A stretch of 45,456 nucleotides of DNA from Pseudomonadota bacterium (GTDB lineage: Bacteria > Pseudomonadota > Gammaproteobacteria > Steroidobacterales > Steroidobacteraceae), in contig JAEWAF010000066.1 of NCBI GenBank assembly GCA_023391815.1, positions 1-45,456 of the forward strand. Reading direction: 5' to 3'. Each line of letters opens with the position of its first letter. Position 1 is the stretch's first letter. The position numbers and the translations under genes are program-made. Under the pieces are notes generated by a model. That model had not been told where the DNA came from. It saw only the letters and a program-made list of their open reading frames with translations, and did no database searches. Of this stretch, positions 20,971 through 28,749 are shown piece by piece.

Positions 20971-22429
20971 AATTCTCATCGCGGCCGCGAAGATGATTCT
21001 GCTCGCGCTGCTGTTGAACGCATGTTCCTTCGCGCCTCGTCACGTGCGCCCGGAGTTGCCGACAGCGGCGCGTTACCCGGATCACTATGTGGATGATCCC
21101 GCAGCCGGCGTTCGAGCCACCGAGCTGGGGTGGCGCGACTTCTTCGCCGACCCGCGCCTGGAAATCCTGATCGCGACGGCGCTGAGGAACAATCGCGATC
21201 TGGCGGTCGCGGTCGCGCAGATCGAGGAAGCTCGCGGCCAGTATCGCATTCAACGATCCGAACTGCTGCCGACCGTCGCACTCAATGCTCAAGGCACGCG
21301 CTCCGGCTTCGGTGCGGACAGCGCAGCGCTGTCGGGCGTCGGCAGGGCGGGTGGGATTCCCGGCGCTACCGGGACCGGCGGCACCGGCGGCACGTTCGAT
21401 ATCTACACCGTGAGCTTGGGTTTCGCGTCGTTCGAGCTCGATTTCTGGGGCCGTGTTCGCAATCTGACGACGGCCGCGCGTGCTCAATATCTGTCCACGG
21501 TGGAAGCGGCCCGAGCGTTTCGGCTTTCGTTGATTCGCGATGTCGCGTCCGCGTATTTCGCTTCGCTCGAGGCGCGGGAGCGATTGGAGCTGGCCGAAGC
21601 GACTGTCAACTCGCGACGCGAAGGCTTGCGTATCGCACAGAGGCGGCTCGATGCCGGTGTGACGTCGGCGCTGGATTTCCGGCAGGCCGAAACGCTGCTG
21701 ACGCAGGCGGAGACCGAGCTTGCGGCATTGAAATTCACCCAAGCCCAGAACGAGGACTTGCTCGCGACGCTGGTCGGCCGCACTCCGCCCGAGACATTGC
21801 CGGAGCCGTTGAAACTCGCCGAGCAGAGTCGCTCGCAAACATTGGCGGCCGGACTGCCTTCCGATCTGCTCTCGAACCGACCCGACATCGTCGGTGCCGA
21901 ACATCGGTTGCGCGCGGCCCACGCGAATGTCGGTGCGGCGCGTGCCGCGTACTTTCCTCTGATCACTCTGACCGGCAGTTACGGATACGCATCGAACGAG
22001 CTGAGCTCGCTGGTCGGCAACGATCGACGCAGCTGGTCGTTCGGCCCGAGCATTTCGCTGCCGATCTTCGACTTCGGCGCGCGCAGCGGCGGTGTGACGG
22101 TGGCCCTGGCACGTCAGAACATCGCCGTCGCCGATTACGAGCGCACCATTCAAACCGGCTTCCAGGAGGTCTCGGATGCGCTGGCCGGTCGCAAATTCCT
22201 GGCCGAGCAGGTCGCTGCCCAGGAGCGGGCGACCCGAGCGCAGCGTCAGCTCGCGGAGCTGGCACATCTACGCTACAACGAAGGCGTCGCCAGCTATCTC
22301 GAAGTGCTGGACGCGGAGCGCAATCTGTTTTCGGCCGAGCAGGATTTATTACAGGTGCGCCGGGCCGAAGTCTCCAACCTCGTTTCGTTGTATATCGCGC
22401 TCGGGGGCGGGCAGCTCGAAACGCGTTAG
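20963..22429 (+). CDS. RND outer-membrane lipoprotein channel, NodT/OprM family
   Basis: A 488-residue outer-membrane factor that completes the tripartite pump. The signal ends in LLLNAC (lipidated Cys21). It is followed by FAPRHVRPELP, the usual OprM/NodT start, two repeats of the efflux-protein fold (FELDFWGRVRNL; later PSDLLSNRPDIVGAEHRLRAAHANVGAARAA is the family's most typical block) and a final YNEGVASYLEVLDAERNLFSAEQ helix. I choose the ATG at 20963, 9 bases after a GGAG, which overlaps the permease stop by 8 bases. A frame upstream is open but has no support. A hairpin sits exactly at the stop codon. Confidence 0.93.
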   Translation: MARILIAAAKMILLALLLNACSFAPRHVRPELPTAARYPDHYVDDPAAGVRATELGWRDFFADPRLEILIATALRNNRDLAVAVAQIEEARGQYRIQRSELLPTVALNAQGTRSGFGADSAALSGVGRAGGIPGATGTGGTGGTFDIYTVSLGFASFELDFWGRVRNLTTAARAQYLSTVEAARAFRLSLIRDVASAYFASLEARERLELAEATVNSRREGLRIAQRRLDAGVTSALDFRQAETLLTQAETELAALKFTQAQNEDLLATLVGRTPPETLPEPLKLAEQSRSQTLAAGLPSDLLSNRPDIVGAEHRLRAAHANVGAARAAYFPLITLTGSYGYASNELSSLVGNDRRSWSFGPSISLPIFDFGARSGGVTVALARQNIAVADYERTIQTGFQEVSDALAGRKFLAEQVAAQERATRAQRQLAELAHLRYNEGVASYLEVLDAERNLFSAEQDLLQVRRAEVSNLVSLYIALGGGQLETR

Positions 22430-22436
22430 CGCGTTT
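22419..22436 (+). terminator. Hairpin at the end of the RND efflux operon
   Basis: Seven-base arms AAACGCG and CGCGTTT flank a 4-base loop that is the stop codon plus one base of the outer-membrane channel gene. The short TTT on the 3' side is weak for an intrinsic terminator, but the site lies at the right place, at the end of the three-gene efflux operon. Confidence 0.35.
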
Positions 22437-22505
22437 GCGCTTGCCTGAAACTCTCGGACGCTGAATGCGCCGGGCAGTCGTTGTGCCTCATCGCTCATCA
22501 CGGCG

Positions 22506-22534
22506 TTTTCCTTCCGCCGCCGACAGCTTATATT
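22506..22534 (+). promoter_or_regulatory. Candidate sigma-70 promoter of the Mo-hydroxylase/Fcc/Sox operon
   Basis: A TATATT box (22529-22534, 5 of 6 to consensus) lies 17 bases after TTTTCC (3 of 6). The start codon of the first operon gene is 50 bases downstream. This is the only promoter-like pair seen in the gap before the operon. It is weak on the -35 side. Confidence 0.35.
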
Positions 22535-22583
22535 CCGGCATCCGCTCGCTGCGGCCCCAGCACGAATGCCAGGAGAGCTCGAC

Positions 22584-23054
22584 ATGGTCAGATTGACGGT
22601 CAACGGCACCGTTCGCGATATCGATGTGGACCCGAATACCCCGTTGCTCTGGGTATTACGCGAGCAGGTCGGCCTCACCGGCTCGAAATACGGCTGCGGC
22701 GTGGCTCAATGCGGTGCCTGTACCGTGCACATCGACGGCAATCCGGTGCGCTCATGTGTCCTTCCTGTCAGCGCGCTGTCAGCCGGGCAACAGGTGACGA
22801 CCATCGAAGGACTGTCGAAGGACGGTTCGCATCCATTGCAACGGGCCTGGCTGAAGCTCGATGTGCCCCAGTGCGGCTACTGCCAGTCGGGCATGATCAT
22901 GGCGGCGGCCGGGCTGCTGAAGGCCAATCCCAAGCCCACCGATGCCGACATCGACGCGCAGATCACCAACATCTGCCGGTGCGGAACCTATAACCGGGTG
23001 CGCGAAGCCATCAAGCTCGCCGCTTCGGACCTGGCGACCAAGCAGGACACTTGA
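22584..23054 (+). CDS. iorA: [2Fe-2S] subunit of an isoquinoline-oxidoreductase-type Mo hydroxylase
   Basis: A 156-residue electron-transfer subunit of the xanthine-oxidase family. It carries two [2Fe-2S] sites: the plant-ferredoxin type with C38, C43, C46 and C58 (YGCGVAQCGACTVHIDG), and the second with C97, C100, C131 and C133 (VPQCGYCQSGM, ICRCGTY). AGGAG lies 8 bases before the ATG at 22584, which decides this start. The large catalytic subunit follows after 10 bases. There is no FAD subunit, as in the IorAB class. Electrons would pass to cytochromes, and one is encoded two genes downstream. The substrate (aldehyde or N-heterocycle) is unknown. Confidence 0.88.
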   Translation: MVRLTVNGTVRDIDVDPNTPLLWVLREQVGLTGSKYGCGVAQCGACTVHIDGNPVRSCVLPVSALSAGQQVTTIEGLSKDGSHPLQRAWLKLDVPQCGYCQSGMIMAAAGLLKANPKPTDADIDAQITNICRCGTYNRVREAIKLAASDLATKQDT

Positions 23055-23064
23055 GGGATCGGTC

Positions 23065-25245
23065 ATGACAGTCGCTACATCGAAGATGGCAACGATGGTT
23101 TCACGTCGCAATTTCCTGATCGGCTCCGCGTCCGCCGTCGGTGGCTTGTCGCTCGGCTTTCATGTGCCGTTCGCGGCGGCGGCGCCCGCTCAAACGGCGG
23201 CGGAGGTCAATGCATGGGTGGTCGTGCAGCCGGATGACAGGATCATCATTCGCATCGCGCGCTCCGAGATGGGCCAGGGGACGCTCACGGGCCTCGCGCA
23301 ACTGGTCGCCGAAGAACTCGAGTGCGACTGGTCCAAGGTCGCCACCGAATATCCAACACCGGGCCAGAACCTCGCGCGCGATCGCGTGTGGGGTAATTTT
23401 TCCACGGGCGGCAGCCGAGGCATTCGCGAGTCGCACGAGTACGTGCGCAAGGGCGGGGCGACGGCGCGCGAGATGCTGATCGCCGCGGCCGCGGCGGAGT
23501 GGAAAGTCCCGCCGAGCGAATGTTTTGCGGCCAACAGCGTCATCACGCACAAGCCGACCAGTCGCAAAGTCAGTTTCGGTAAGGTCGCCACGGCTGCCGC
23601 CAAACTCACGCCGCCGAAGGATGTGACACTCAAGGATCCCAAGGAGTGGAAGATCGCGGGCAAACCGCTCGCTCGCCTGGATACAGCGGACAAGCTCACC
23701 GGCAAACAGATCTACGGCACCGATCTGAAGCTGCCGGGCATGTTGAATGCGACGGTGCGCGCGTGCCCGTACTTCGGCGGCAAGGTAAAGAGCTTCGATG
23801 CCAACGCAGTCAACAAGATGGCCGGCGTACGCAAAGTCGTGCAGATCGACGATGCGACCGTCGCCATCGTCGCGGACACGTGGTGGCAAGCGAAGACCGC
23901 GATGGATGCTTTACCGATCGTGTGGGATGAAGGTCCCAACACGGGCGTGTCCAGTGAATCGATCGCCGAGATGCTCAAGGGCGGTCTGGATGCGAAAGAC
24001 GCGTTCGTGCAAACGACCGTGGGCGATGCGCCGACCGCGCTGGCCGGAGCGAAGAAAACAGTCTCGGCCGTCTACGCCTATCCTTATCAGAATCACGCCA
24101 CCATGGAGCCGATGAACGCGACCGCGCGCTACACGCCGCAGAAATGCGAAGTGTGGGTGCCGACGCAAAATGGCGAGGCCAGCCTGGCCGCAGCAGCGGA
24201 GGCCGCGGGATTGCCAGTTCAGCAATGTGAGGTTTACAAGCTGCACTTGGGCGGCGGCTTCGGCCGACGCGGCAATTTCCAGGACTATGTGCGGCAGTCG
24301 GTGCTGATCGCCAAGCAGATGCCGGGCACGCCGATCAAGATGATCTGGACGCGCGAAGAAGACATGTTGCACGGTGCGTATCATCCGACCACCCAGTGCA
24401 AACTGACCGCGTCCCTGGACGATCAAGGCAATGTGACAGCCATGCACATGCGCATTTCCGGCCAGTCGATTCTGGCGGCGGTGCGCCCCGAGGGCATGCA
24501 GGGCGGTAAGGATCCGGCCGTGTTCCAGGGCTTGAATCTCACCGGCGATGAAGGCCACATCGGTTACACGATTCCGAACCTGCTCATCGATCACGCCATG
24601 CGCAATCCGCCGGTGCCGCCGGGGTTCTGGCGCGGGGTGAATCTGAATCAGAACGCGTTCTACCTGGAATCTTTCATCGAAGAGCTGGCGCATGCGGCGG
24701 GCGTGGACCCGCTGGTGTTTCGTCGCAAGCTGCTGAAGAACCATCCGAAACATCTGGCGACGCTGGAAGCGGTCGCGAAGGGCATCGGCTGGGACACGCC
24801 GGCGCCCAAGGGCGTGGGGCGCGGTCTCGCTCAGATCATGGGCTTCGGCAGCTACGTGGCAGCGGCGGCGGAGGTGTCGGTCACCGACGGTCAGTTGAAG
24901 ATTCATCGCATCGTCGCGGCGACCGACGCCGGCCACGTCGTCAATCCGGCGCAAGTGGAGCGTCAGGTCGAAGGTTCGTTCGTGTACGGCTTGTCGGCCG
25001 CGCTGTTCGGTGAGTGCACGATGCAAGGCGGGCGCATGGTGGAAGACAACTTCCACACCTATCAAGTGATGAAGATGGCGGAGATGCCGAAGGTGGAAAC
25101 TCACATCGTGCCTTCCGGCGGATTCTGGGGCGGCGTGGGTGAGCCGACCATCGCGGTCGCGGCGCCGGCAGTGATGAACGCGTTGTTCGCCGCCACCGGC
25201 AAACGCATTCGCACGCTGCCGTTGAAGAAACATAGCCTCGCATGA
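23065..25245 (+). CDS. iorB: Mo-binding subunit of an isoquinoline-oxidoreductase-type hydroxylase, Tat-exported
   Basis: A 726-residue molybdenum-cofactor subunit. A twin-arginine signal is clear (SRRNFLIGSASAVGG, residues 13-27), so the complex should work in the periplasm. Cofactor and active-site motifs are GGGFGRRGNF (residues 396-405), FWRGVNLNQNAFYLESFIEE (near 525) and the catalytic Glu in GGVGEPTIAVAAP (about E693). Length matches IorB and periplasmic aldehyde dehydrogenases (about 720-750). Its stop overlaps the start of the small cytochrome by 4 bases. Family and export are firm; the reaction, either aldehyde oxidation or ring hydroxylation, is open. Coupling to Sox-type genes is unusual and described as a finding. 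Confidence 0.9.
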   Translation: MTVATSKMATMVSRRNFLIGSASAVGGLSLGFHVPFAAAAPAQTAAEVNAWVVVQPDDRIIIRIARSEMGQGTLTGLAQLVAEELECDWSKVATEYPTPGQNLARDRVWGNFSTGGSRGIRESHEYVRKGGATAREMLIAAAAAEWKVPPSECFAANSVITHKPTSRKVSFGKVATAAAKLTPPKDVTLKDPKEWKIAGKPLARLDTADKLTGKQIYGTDLKLPGMLNATVRACPYFGGKVKSFDANAVNKMAGVRKVVQIDDATVAIVADTWWQAKTAMDALPIVWDEGPNTGVSSESIAEMLKGGLDAKDAFVQTTVGDAPTALAGAKKTVSAVYAYPYQNHATMEPMNATARYTPQKCEVWVPTQNGEASLAAAAEAAGLPVQQCEVYKLHLGGGFGRRGNFQDYVRQSVLIAKQMPGTPIKMIWTREEDMLHGAYHPTTQCKLTASLDDQGNVTAMHMRISGQSILAAVRPEGMQGGKDPAVFQGLNLTGDEGHIGYTIPNLLIDHAMRNPPVPPGFWRGVNLNQNAFYLESFIEELAHAAGVDPLVFRRKLLKNHPKHLATLEAVAKGIGWDTPAPKGVGRGLAQIMGFGSYVAAAAEVSVTDGQLKIHRIVAATDAGHVVNPAQVERQVEGSFVYGLSAALFGECTMQGGRMVEDNFHTYQVMKMAEMPKVETHIVPSGGFWGGVGEPTIAVAAPAVMNALFAATGKRIRTLPLKKHSLA

Positions 25246-25535
25246 GTCGCGCCAGCCATGCGCTCGTCGCGGCGACACTGCTCGTCGCGCCGGGTTTGAC
25301 TTGGGCCGCATCGCCGCCCGGTGCGGCATCGTGCCTCGGGTGTCACACGGTCGCGCCGAACGGCAGCCCGGTGCCCGCACTCGGAGCGCTCACGGCCGAG
25401 TCCATCGTGACGTCCATGCAGGCGTTTCGTTCCGACAAGCGCGCAGCCACCGTGATGAACCGGATCGCCAAGGGATTCTCGGATGAAGAGATCAAAGCCA
25501 TCGCCGATTGGTATGCGAGCGCCAAAGCGAAGTAG
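25242..25535 (+). CDS. Monoheme cytochrome c, FccA/c553-like
   Basis: A 97-residue exported cytochrome. It has a Sec signal (residues 1-23, ending in WAA), the heme site CLGCH at 31-35, and a likely Met ligand at M72 in TVMNRIAKGFSDEEI. That last block is typical of the cytochrome subunit of flavocytochrome c sulfide dehydrogenase. It overlaps iorB by 4 bases (ATGA) and the flavoprotein gene by up to 53 bases. It could take electrons from the FccB-like subunit, from the Mo hydroxylase, or from both. Confidence 0.87.
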   Translation: MSRASHALVAATLLVAPGLTWAASPPGAASCLGCHTVAPNGSPVPALGALTAESIVTSMQAFRSDKRAATVMNRIAKGFSDEEIKAIADWYASAKAK

Positions 25536-26802
25536 CCGGCGCGCCGTCCTTGGCGGTCTCGCTGCGAGCGGAGTACTTGCTGCCATCGGCATGCCCGCTG
25601 CTCGAGCGGCGACGAAAGCAGCGCCGCGTGTCGTCGTCATCGGTGGCGGATTCGGTGGTGCGAGTTGTGCTCGCTCGATCAAGAGCGAGGATCAGGAGAT
25701 CGCGGTCACGCTGGTCGAAGCCAACTCGACTTACGTCGCGTGTCCGTTCAGCAACGAGGTGATTGCCGGGTTGCGGCCGTTGGAACAGCAGAAGTTCGGC
25801 TATGACCGCGTGCGCGCGCAGGGTATCGACGTAGTCCATCGCAAGGTGACGGCAGTCGACACGAAGCAACGAACCGTTCGTCTAGAGGACGGCAAGCAGC
25901 TTGCTTACGATCGTCTCGTGCTGGCGCCGGGAGTGGATCTGCGCTTCGATGCCATTGCCGGGTACAACGAGGCTGCGGCGGAAATGCTGCCGCATGCATG
26001 GAAGGCAGGCGAGCAAACGTTGTTATTACGTCGTCAGCTCGAGGCGATGAAAGATGGCGGCGTGGTGGTGATGTCCGCGCCCGCGAATCCGTTCCGGTGT
26101 CCGCCCGGGCCGTACGAACGGGCCAGTCTGATTGCTCATTATCTGAAAACGCACAAGCCGCGTTCCAAGCTCATTCTGCTGGACGCCAAGGATGCTTTCT
26201 CCAAACAGAAGCTGTTCGAGGCGGCGTGGCGGGAGCTCTATCCCGGCATGATCGAGTGGGTCGGGTTGTCGTCCGGTGGCAATGTCACTCGCATCGAGCC
26301 GGACACCCGCACCTTCGTTACCGAATTCGGCAGCCACCGCGCCGATGTCGGCAACGTGATTCCTCCGCAGCGTGCCGCATCGATTGCAGCGATCGCCGGT
26401 GTGGCCGATCAGACGGGCTGGTGTCCGATCGATCCAGTCACGTTCGAATCGAAGTTGCAGCCCGGCGTGCATCTGATCGGCGACGCCATCATCGCGGGCG
26501 GCATGCCCAAGTCGGCGTTCGCCGCGAACTCGCAGGCGCGAGTCTGCGCAACGGCCGTGGTCGATTTGCTTCGCGAACGGACCCCTGCGGCACCTAAGCT
26601 CATCAATACGTGTTACAGCCTGGTGGCGCCGGATTACGGGATCTCCATTGCCGGCGTGTATCAACCAGCGAACGGATTGCTCACCGATGTGCCGGGAGCA
26701 GGCGGTGTGAGTCCGCTCGATGCTCCCAAGTCCGCGCGCGTACAAGAAGCAACCTACGCGGAAGCGTGGTTCAAGACCATCACGCACGGCGTTTTCGGAT
26801 GA
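25483..26802 (+). CDS. fccB: Flavocytochrome c sulfide dehydrogenase flavoprotein, FccB/SoxF type
   Basis: A 439-residue FAD protein with a Tat signal (SSRRAVLGGLAASG, residues 17-30) and the dinucleotide loop VVIGGGFGGA. Known functional Cys of FccB are in place: C87 in YVACPFSNEVI, equivalent to the FAD-linked Cys, and the redox pair C206 (RCPPGPYER) and C314 (GWCPID). The C-terminal domain (NTCYSLVAPDYGISIAGVY) also matches. This supports oxidation of sulfide or a related thiol at the disulfide. I prefer the ATG at 25483, with AGGGA 7 bases before it; the ATG at 25513 would still keep the Tat signal but lacks a ribosome site. SoxX follows after 7 bases. Confidence 0.9.
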   Translation: MKRSKPSPIGMRAPKRSSRRAVLGGLAASGVLAAIGMPAARAATKAAPRVVVIGGGFGGASCARSIKSEDQEIAVTLVEANSTYVACPFSNEVIAGLRPLEQQKFGYDRVRAQGIDVVHRKVTAVDTKQRTVRLEDGKQLAYDRLVLAPGVDLRFDAIAGYNEAAAEMLPHAWKAGEQTLLLRRQLEAMKDGGVVVMSAPANPFRCPPGPYERASLIAHYLKTHKPRSKLILLDAKDAFSKQKLFEAAWRELYPGMIEWVGLSSGGNVTRIEPDTRTFVTEFGSHRADVGNVIPPQRAASIAAIAGVADQTGWCPIDPVTFESKLQPGVHLIGDAIIAGGMPKSAFAANSQARVCATAVVDLLRERTPAAPKLINTCYSLVAPDYGISIAGVYQPANGLLTDVPGAGGVSPLDAPKSARVQEATYAEAWFKTITHGVFG

Positions 26803-26809
26803 GCGTTGG

Positions 26810-27262
26810 ATGAAGTGGCTGGTGTGGACACTCTTCGCCTCGGCCTCGGTCGCCTCAGCGGCTTCGCCGGTACAGAGTGTGAGGCCATACGCTGTCGCGG
26901 GCGATGCTATCGAGAAATCGTTGACCGGGCAGGGCGGCAATGCGATTCGAGGTGCTGAGCTCATCCAGGATCGGCACAAGAGCTTATGCGTGTTGTGCCA
27001 TACGGGCCCGTTTCCCGATCCGCACTTGCAGGGAACGCTGGCTCCGGATCTGACCGGCGTTGGCGAGCGACTCTCCGCGGGTCAGCTGCGACTGCGCATT
27101 GTCGATATGAAACGTTTGAACCCGGACAGCATCATGCCGACGTACTACGGCATCGTCACGAGCAAGGACGCTCGCGTCGCCTCGGCCTGGCGTAACAAGC
27201 CGATCCTGACGGCCGAGGAGATCGAGGATCTCGTCGCCTATCTGCAGACGTTGCGCCGATGA
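26810..27262 (+). CDS. soxX: Sulfur-oxidation cytochrome SoxX
   Basis: A 150-residue exported monoheme cytochrome c. The signal peptide is residues 1-17 or so (ending ASA), the heme site is CVLCH at 60-64, and the Met ligand M109 lies in SIMPTYYG. The blocks ERLSAGQLRLRIVDMKRLNP and EEIEDLVAYLQTL are typical of SoxX. With SoxA it forms the SoxXA heme protein that links a sulfur substrate to the Cys of SoxY by oxidation. The stop overlaps the next gene by 4 bases (ATGA). SoxA is encoded three genes on instead of next to it. Confidence 0.92.
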   Translation: MKWLVWTLFASASVASAASPVQSVRPYAVAGDAIEKSLTGQGGNAIRGAELIQDRHKSLCVLCHTGPFPDPHLQGTLAPDLTGVGERLSAGQLRLRIVDMKRLNPDSIMPTYYGIVTSKDARVASAWRNKPILTAEEIEDLVAYLQTLRR

Positions 27263-27648
27263 AGCCCGTCCGGCCCACGCTCGATGAAGCGATCCGCTCA
27301 TTCACCGGTGGTGCGGTCGTGCGCGAAGGCCGCGTGAAGTTCGAGATCTCGCCATTGGTGGAGAACGGCAATGCAGTACCCGTGAGTGTCGAAGTCGACA
27401 GTCCCATGACCGCGACCGATCACGTGCGGCGGATCGCGCTGTTCAACGAAAAGAACCCGCAGGCCGATGTCGTCGTGTTTCATCTCGGCCCGCGAAACGG
27501 CCGGGCGCGCGTGGCGACACGTATTCGCCTGGCGGCCTCGCAAACGGTGGTCGCGCTCGCCGAGACGAGTGACGGTGCCTTCTGGTCCGCCAGCGCCAAA
27601 GTCATCGTGACGCTCGCGGCTTGTATCGAGGACATCTCTCAGCAATGA
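27259..27648 (+). CDS. SoxY-related carrier with AACIE arm and no signal peptide
   Basis: A 129-residue SoxY-fold protein. The core is clear (VKFEISPLVENGNAVPVSV, MTATDHVRRIALFNEKNP, TRIRLAASQTVVALAE). True SoxY ends in a flexible GGCGG arm whose Cys carries the substrate. Here the arm reads TLAACIEDISQQ, with Cys122 seven residues from the end, which matches the paralog group called SoxY-related AACIE arm proteins. SoxY normally has a Tat signal; this one starts directly with the mature fold, and the 21 open codons upstream are not hydrophobic. It overlaps soxX and soxZ by 4 bases each (ATGA). The carrier function is likely, but thiosulfate as substrate is not. Confidence 0.88.
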   Translation: MKPVRPTLDEAIRSFTGGAVVREGRVKFEISPLVENGNAVPVSVEVDSPMTATDHVRRIALFNEKNPQADVVVFHLGPRNGRARVATRIRLAASQTVVALAETSDGAFWSASAKVIVTLAACIEDISQQ

Positions 27649-27965
27649 CACGCGCGCTCGTCAACGTGCCCAAGACGGCCAAGCGCGGCGAAGTCATCGA
27701 GATCCGCGCCATGATTCAGCACGTCATGGAAACGGGCTATCGGGAGGGACCGAACGGCGTAACCCTGCCACGCAACATCATTCATCGGTTCGTTTGCAAA
27801 TACGCCGGCGCGGAAATCTTCTCCGCCGAGTTGTTTCCTGCGATTGCCGCCAATCCCTACATGGCCTTCAGTGCAGTCGCGACCGAGAGCGGTACGTTTA
27901 CGTTCGAATGGACCGACGACAAAGGCGAGACGCAGAGCACGTCCGCAGAGATCACGGTGACCTGA
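27645..27965 (+). CDS. soxZ: Sulfur carrier partner SoxZ
   Basis: A 106-residue immunoglobulin-like protein that pairs with SoxY. The typical sequence is present: PKTAKRGEVIEIRAMIQHVMETGYR near the start, IIHRFVCKYAGAEIF in the middle and TFTFEWTDDKGE near the end. SoxZ has no signal of its own and is normally carried out of the cell together with SoxY. Because the SoxY partner here lacks a Tat signal, the place where this complex works is open. The start ATG overlaps the previous stop (ATGA), and the stop shares one base with the soxA start. Confidence 0.92.
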   Translation: MTRALVNVPKTAKRGEVIEIRAMIQHVMETGYREGPNGVTLPRNIIHRFVCKYAGAEIFSAELFPAIAANPYMAFSAVATESGTFTFEWTDDKGETQSTSAEITVT

Positions 27966-28735
27966 TGGGCCGGCTCGGGATGTTAAGTGCGCTCGTTGCC
28001 GTCGCTGCTGTAGCCGCCGCTGAGATCGCGCCCGAGGACAGGCGTTCCGGCTTCGATTTCATGTCTGCGCAGACGCAAGCCATGCAGTCCGATGAAACCA
28101 GCAATCCCGGCATGTTGTGGGTCGCGGATGGCGAGCGGCTGTGGGGCGCGCCGCAGGGCCACTCGGAAAAGTCGTGCGCGAGCTGTCACAACGATGCCGC
28201 CAAGAGCATGCGTGGAGTCGCGGCACGTTATCCGGCCTTCGATGAAGAAACCCGACGGCCCATCGATCTCATGAGCCGTATCAATCGATGCCGGGAAAAG
28301 CGTCAAGGCGCGGCGCCGCTCACCTATCAGAGCGACGAACTTCTGGCCCTGACCGCATACGTCGCATACCAGTCTCGCGGGATGCCGATCTCGCCGCCCT
28401 CCGATGCCAGGCTCAGACCCTTTCGCGAGAACGGCCGTGCCTGGTTCGAGCGCCGTCTCGGCCAACTGCAACTCTCATGCGCCTCGTGTCACGATGATCG
28501 CTGGGGCGGTCGCCTTGGCGGCAGTGTCATTCCTCAAGGCCACCCGACGGGGTACCCGTCGTATCGTTTGGAATGGCAGACCGTGGGTTCCCTGCAGCGG
28601 CGATTGCGCGGCTGTCTCGTCGGCGTGCGTGCTCAGCCTTTCGAGTTCGGTGGACCGGAGTCTGTGGACATCGAATTGTTTCTAATGGAGCGGGCGAAGG
28701 GGTTGCAGATGGAGACACCGGCTGTGCGGCCGTAA
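27965..28735 (+). CDS. soxA: Diheme sulfur-oxidation cytochrome SoxA
   Basis: A 256-residue exported cytochrome, the catalytic partner of SoxX. The Sec signal is about residues 1-19. Both heme sites are present (CASCH at 71-75 and at 172-176), so this is the diheme type. The Cys ligands known from SoxXA structures are also present: C109 in INRCREKRQ and C217 in RLRGCLVGVRAQPF, the latter being the active-site Cys that takes the persulfide. It is the last gene of the eight-gene operon. soxB, soxC and soxD are not in the window, so a complete thiosulfate pathway is not shown. Confidence 0.93.
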   Translation: MGRLGMLSALVAVAAVAAAEIAPEDRRSGFDFMSAQTQAMQSDETSNPGMLWVADGERLWGAPQGHSEKSCASCHNDAAKSMRGVAARYPAFDEETRRPIDLMSRINRCREKRQGAAPLTYQSDELLALTAYVAYQSRGMPISPPSDARLRPFRENGRAWFERRLGQLQLSCASCHDDRWGGRLGGSVIPQGHPTGYPSYRLEWQTVGSLQRRLRGCLVGVRAQPFEFGGPESVDIELFLMERAKGLQMETPAVRP

Positions 28736-28749
28736 GCACGCACGACTCC

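Noticed and set aside
20870..22267. Long open frame on the minus strand opposite the NodT/OprM gene
   Set aside because: No family pattern, no ribosome site, and the plus-strand protein is certain.
27259..27648. Frameshift hiding a Tat signal of the SoxY homologue
   Set aside because: The in-frame upstream codons are not hydrophobic, and the ATGA overlap with soxX is the same style as the other junctions.
22584..28735. Complete thiosulfate-oxidising Sox system
   Set aside because: soxB, soxC and soxD are not in the window and the SoxY arm is not GGCGG.
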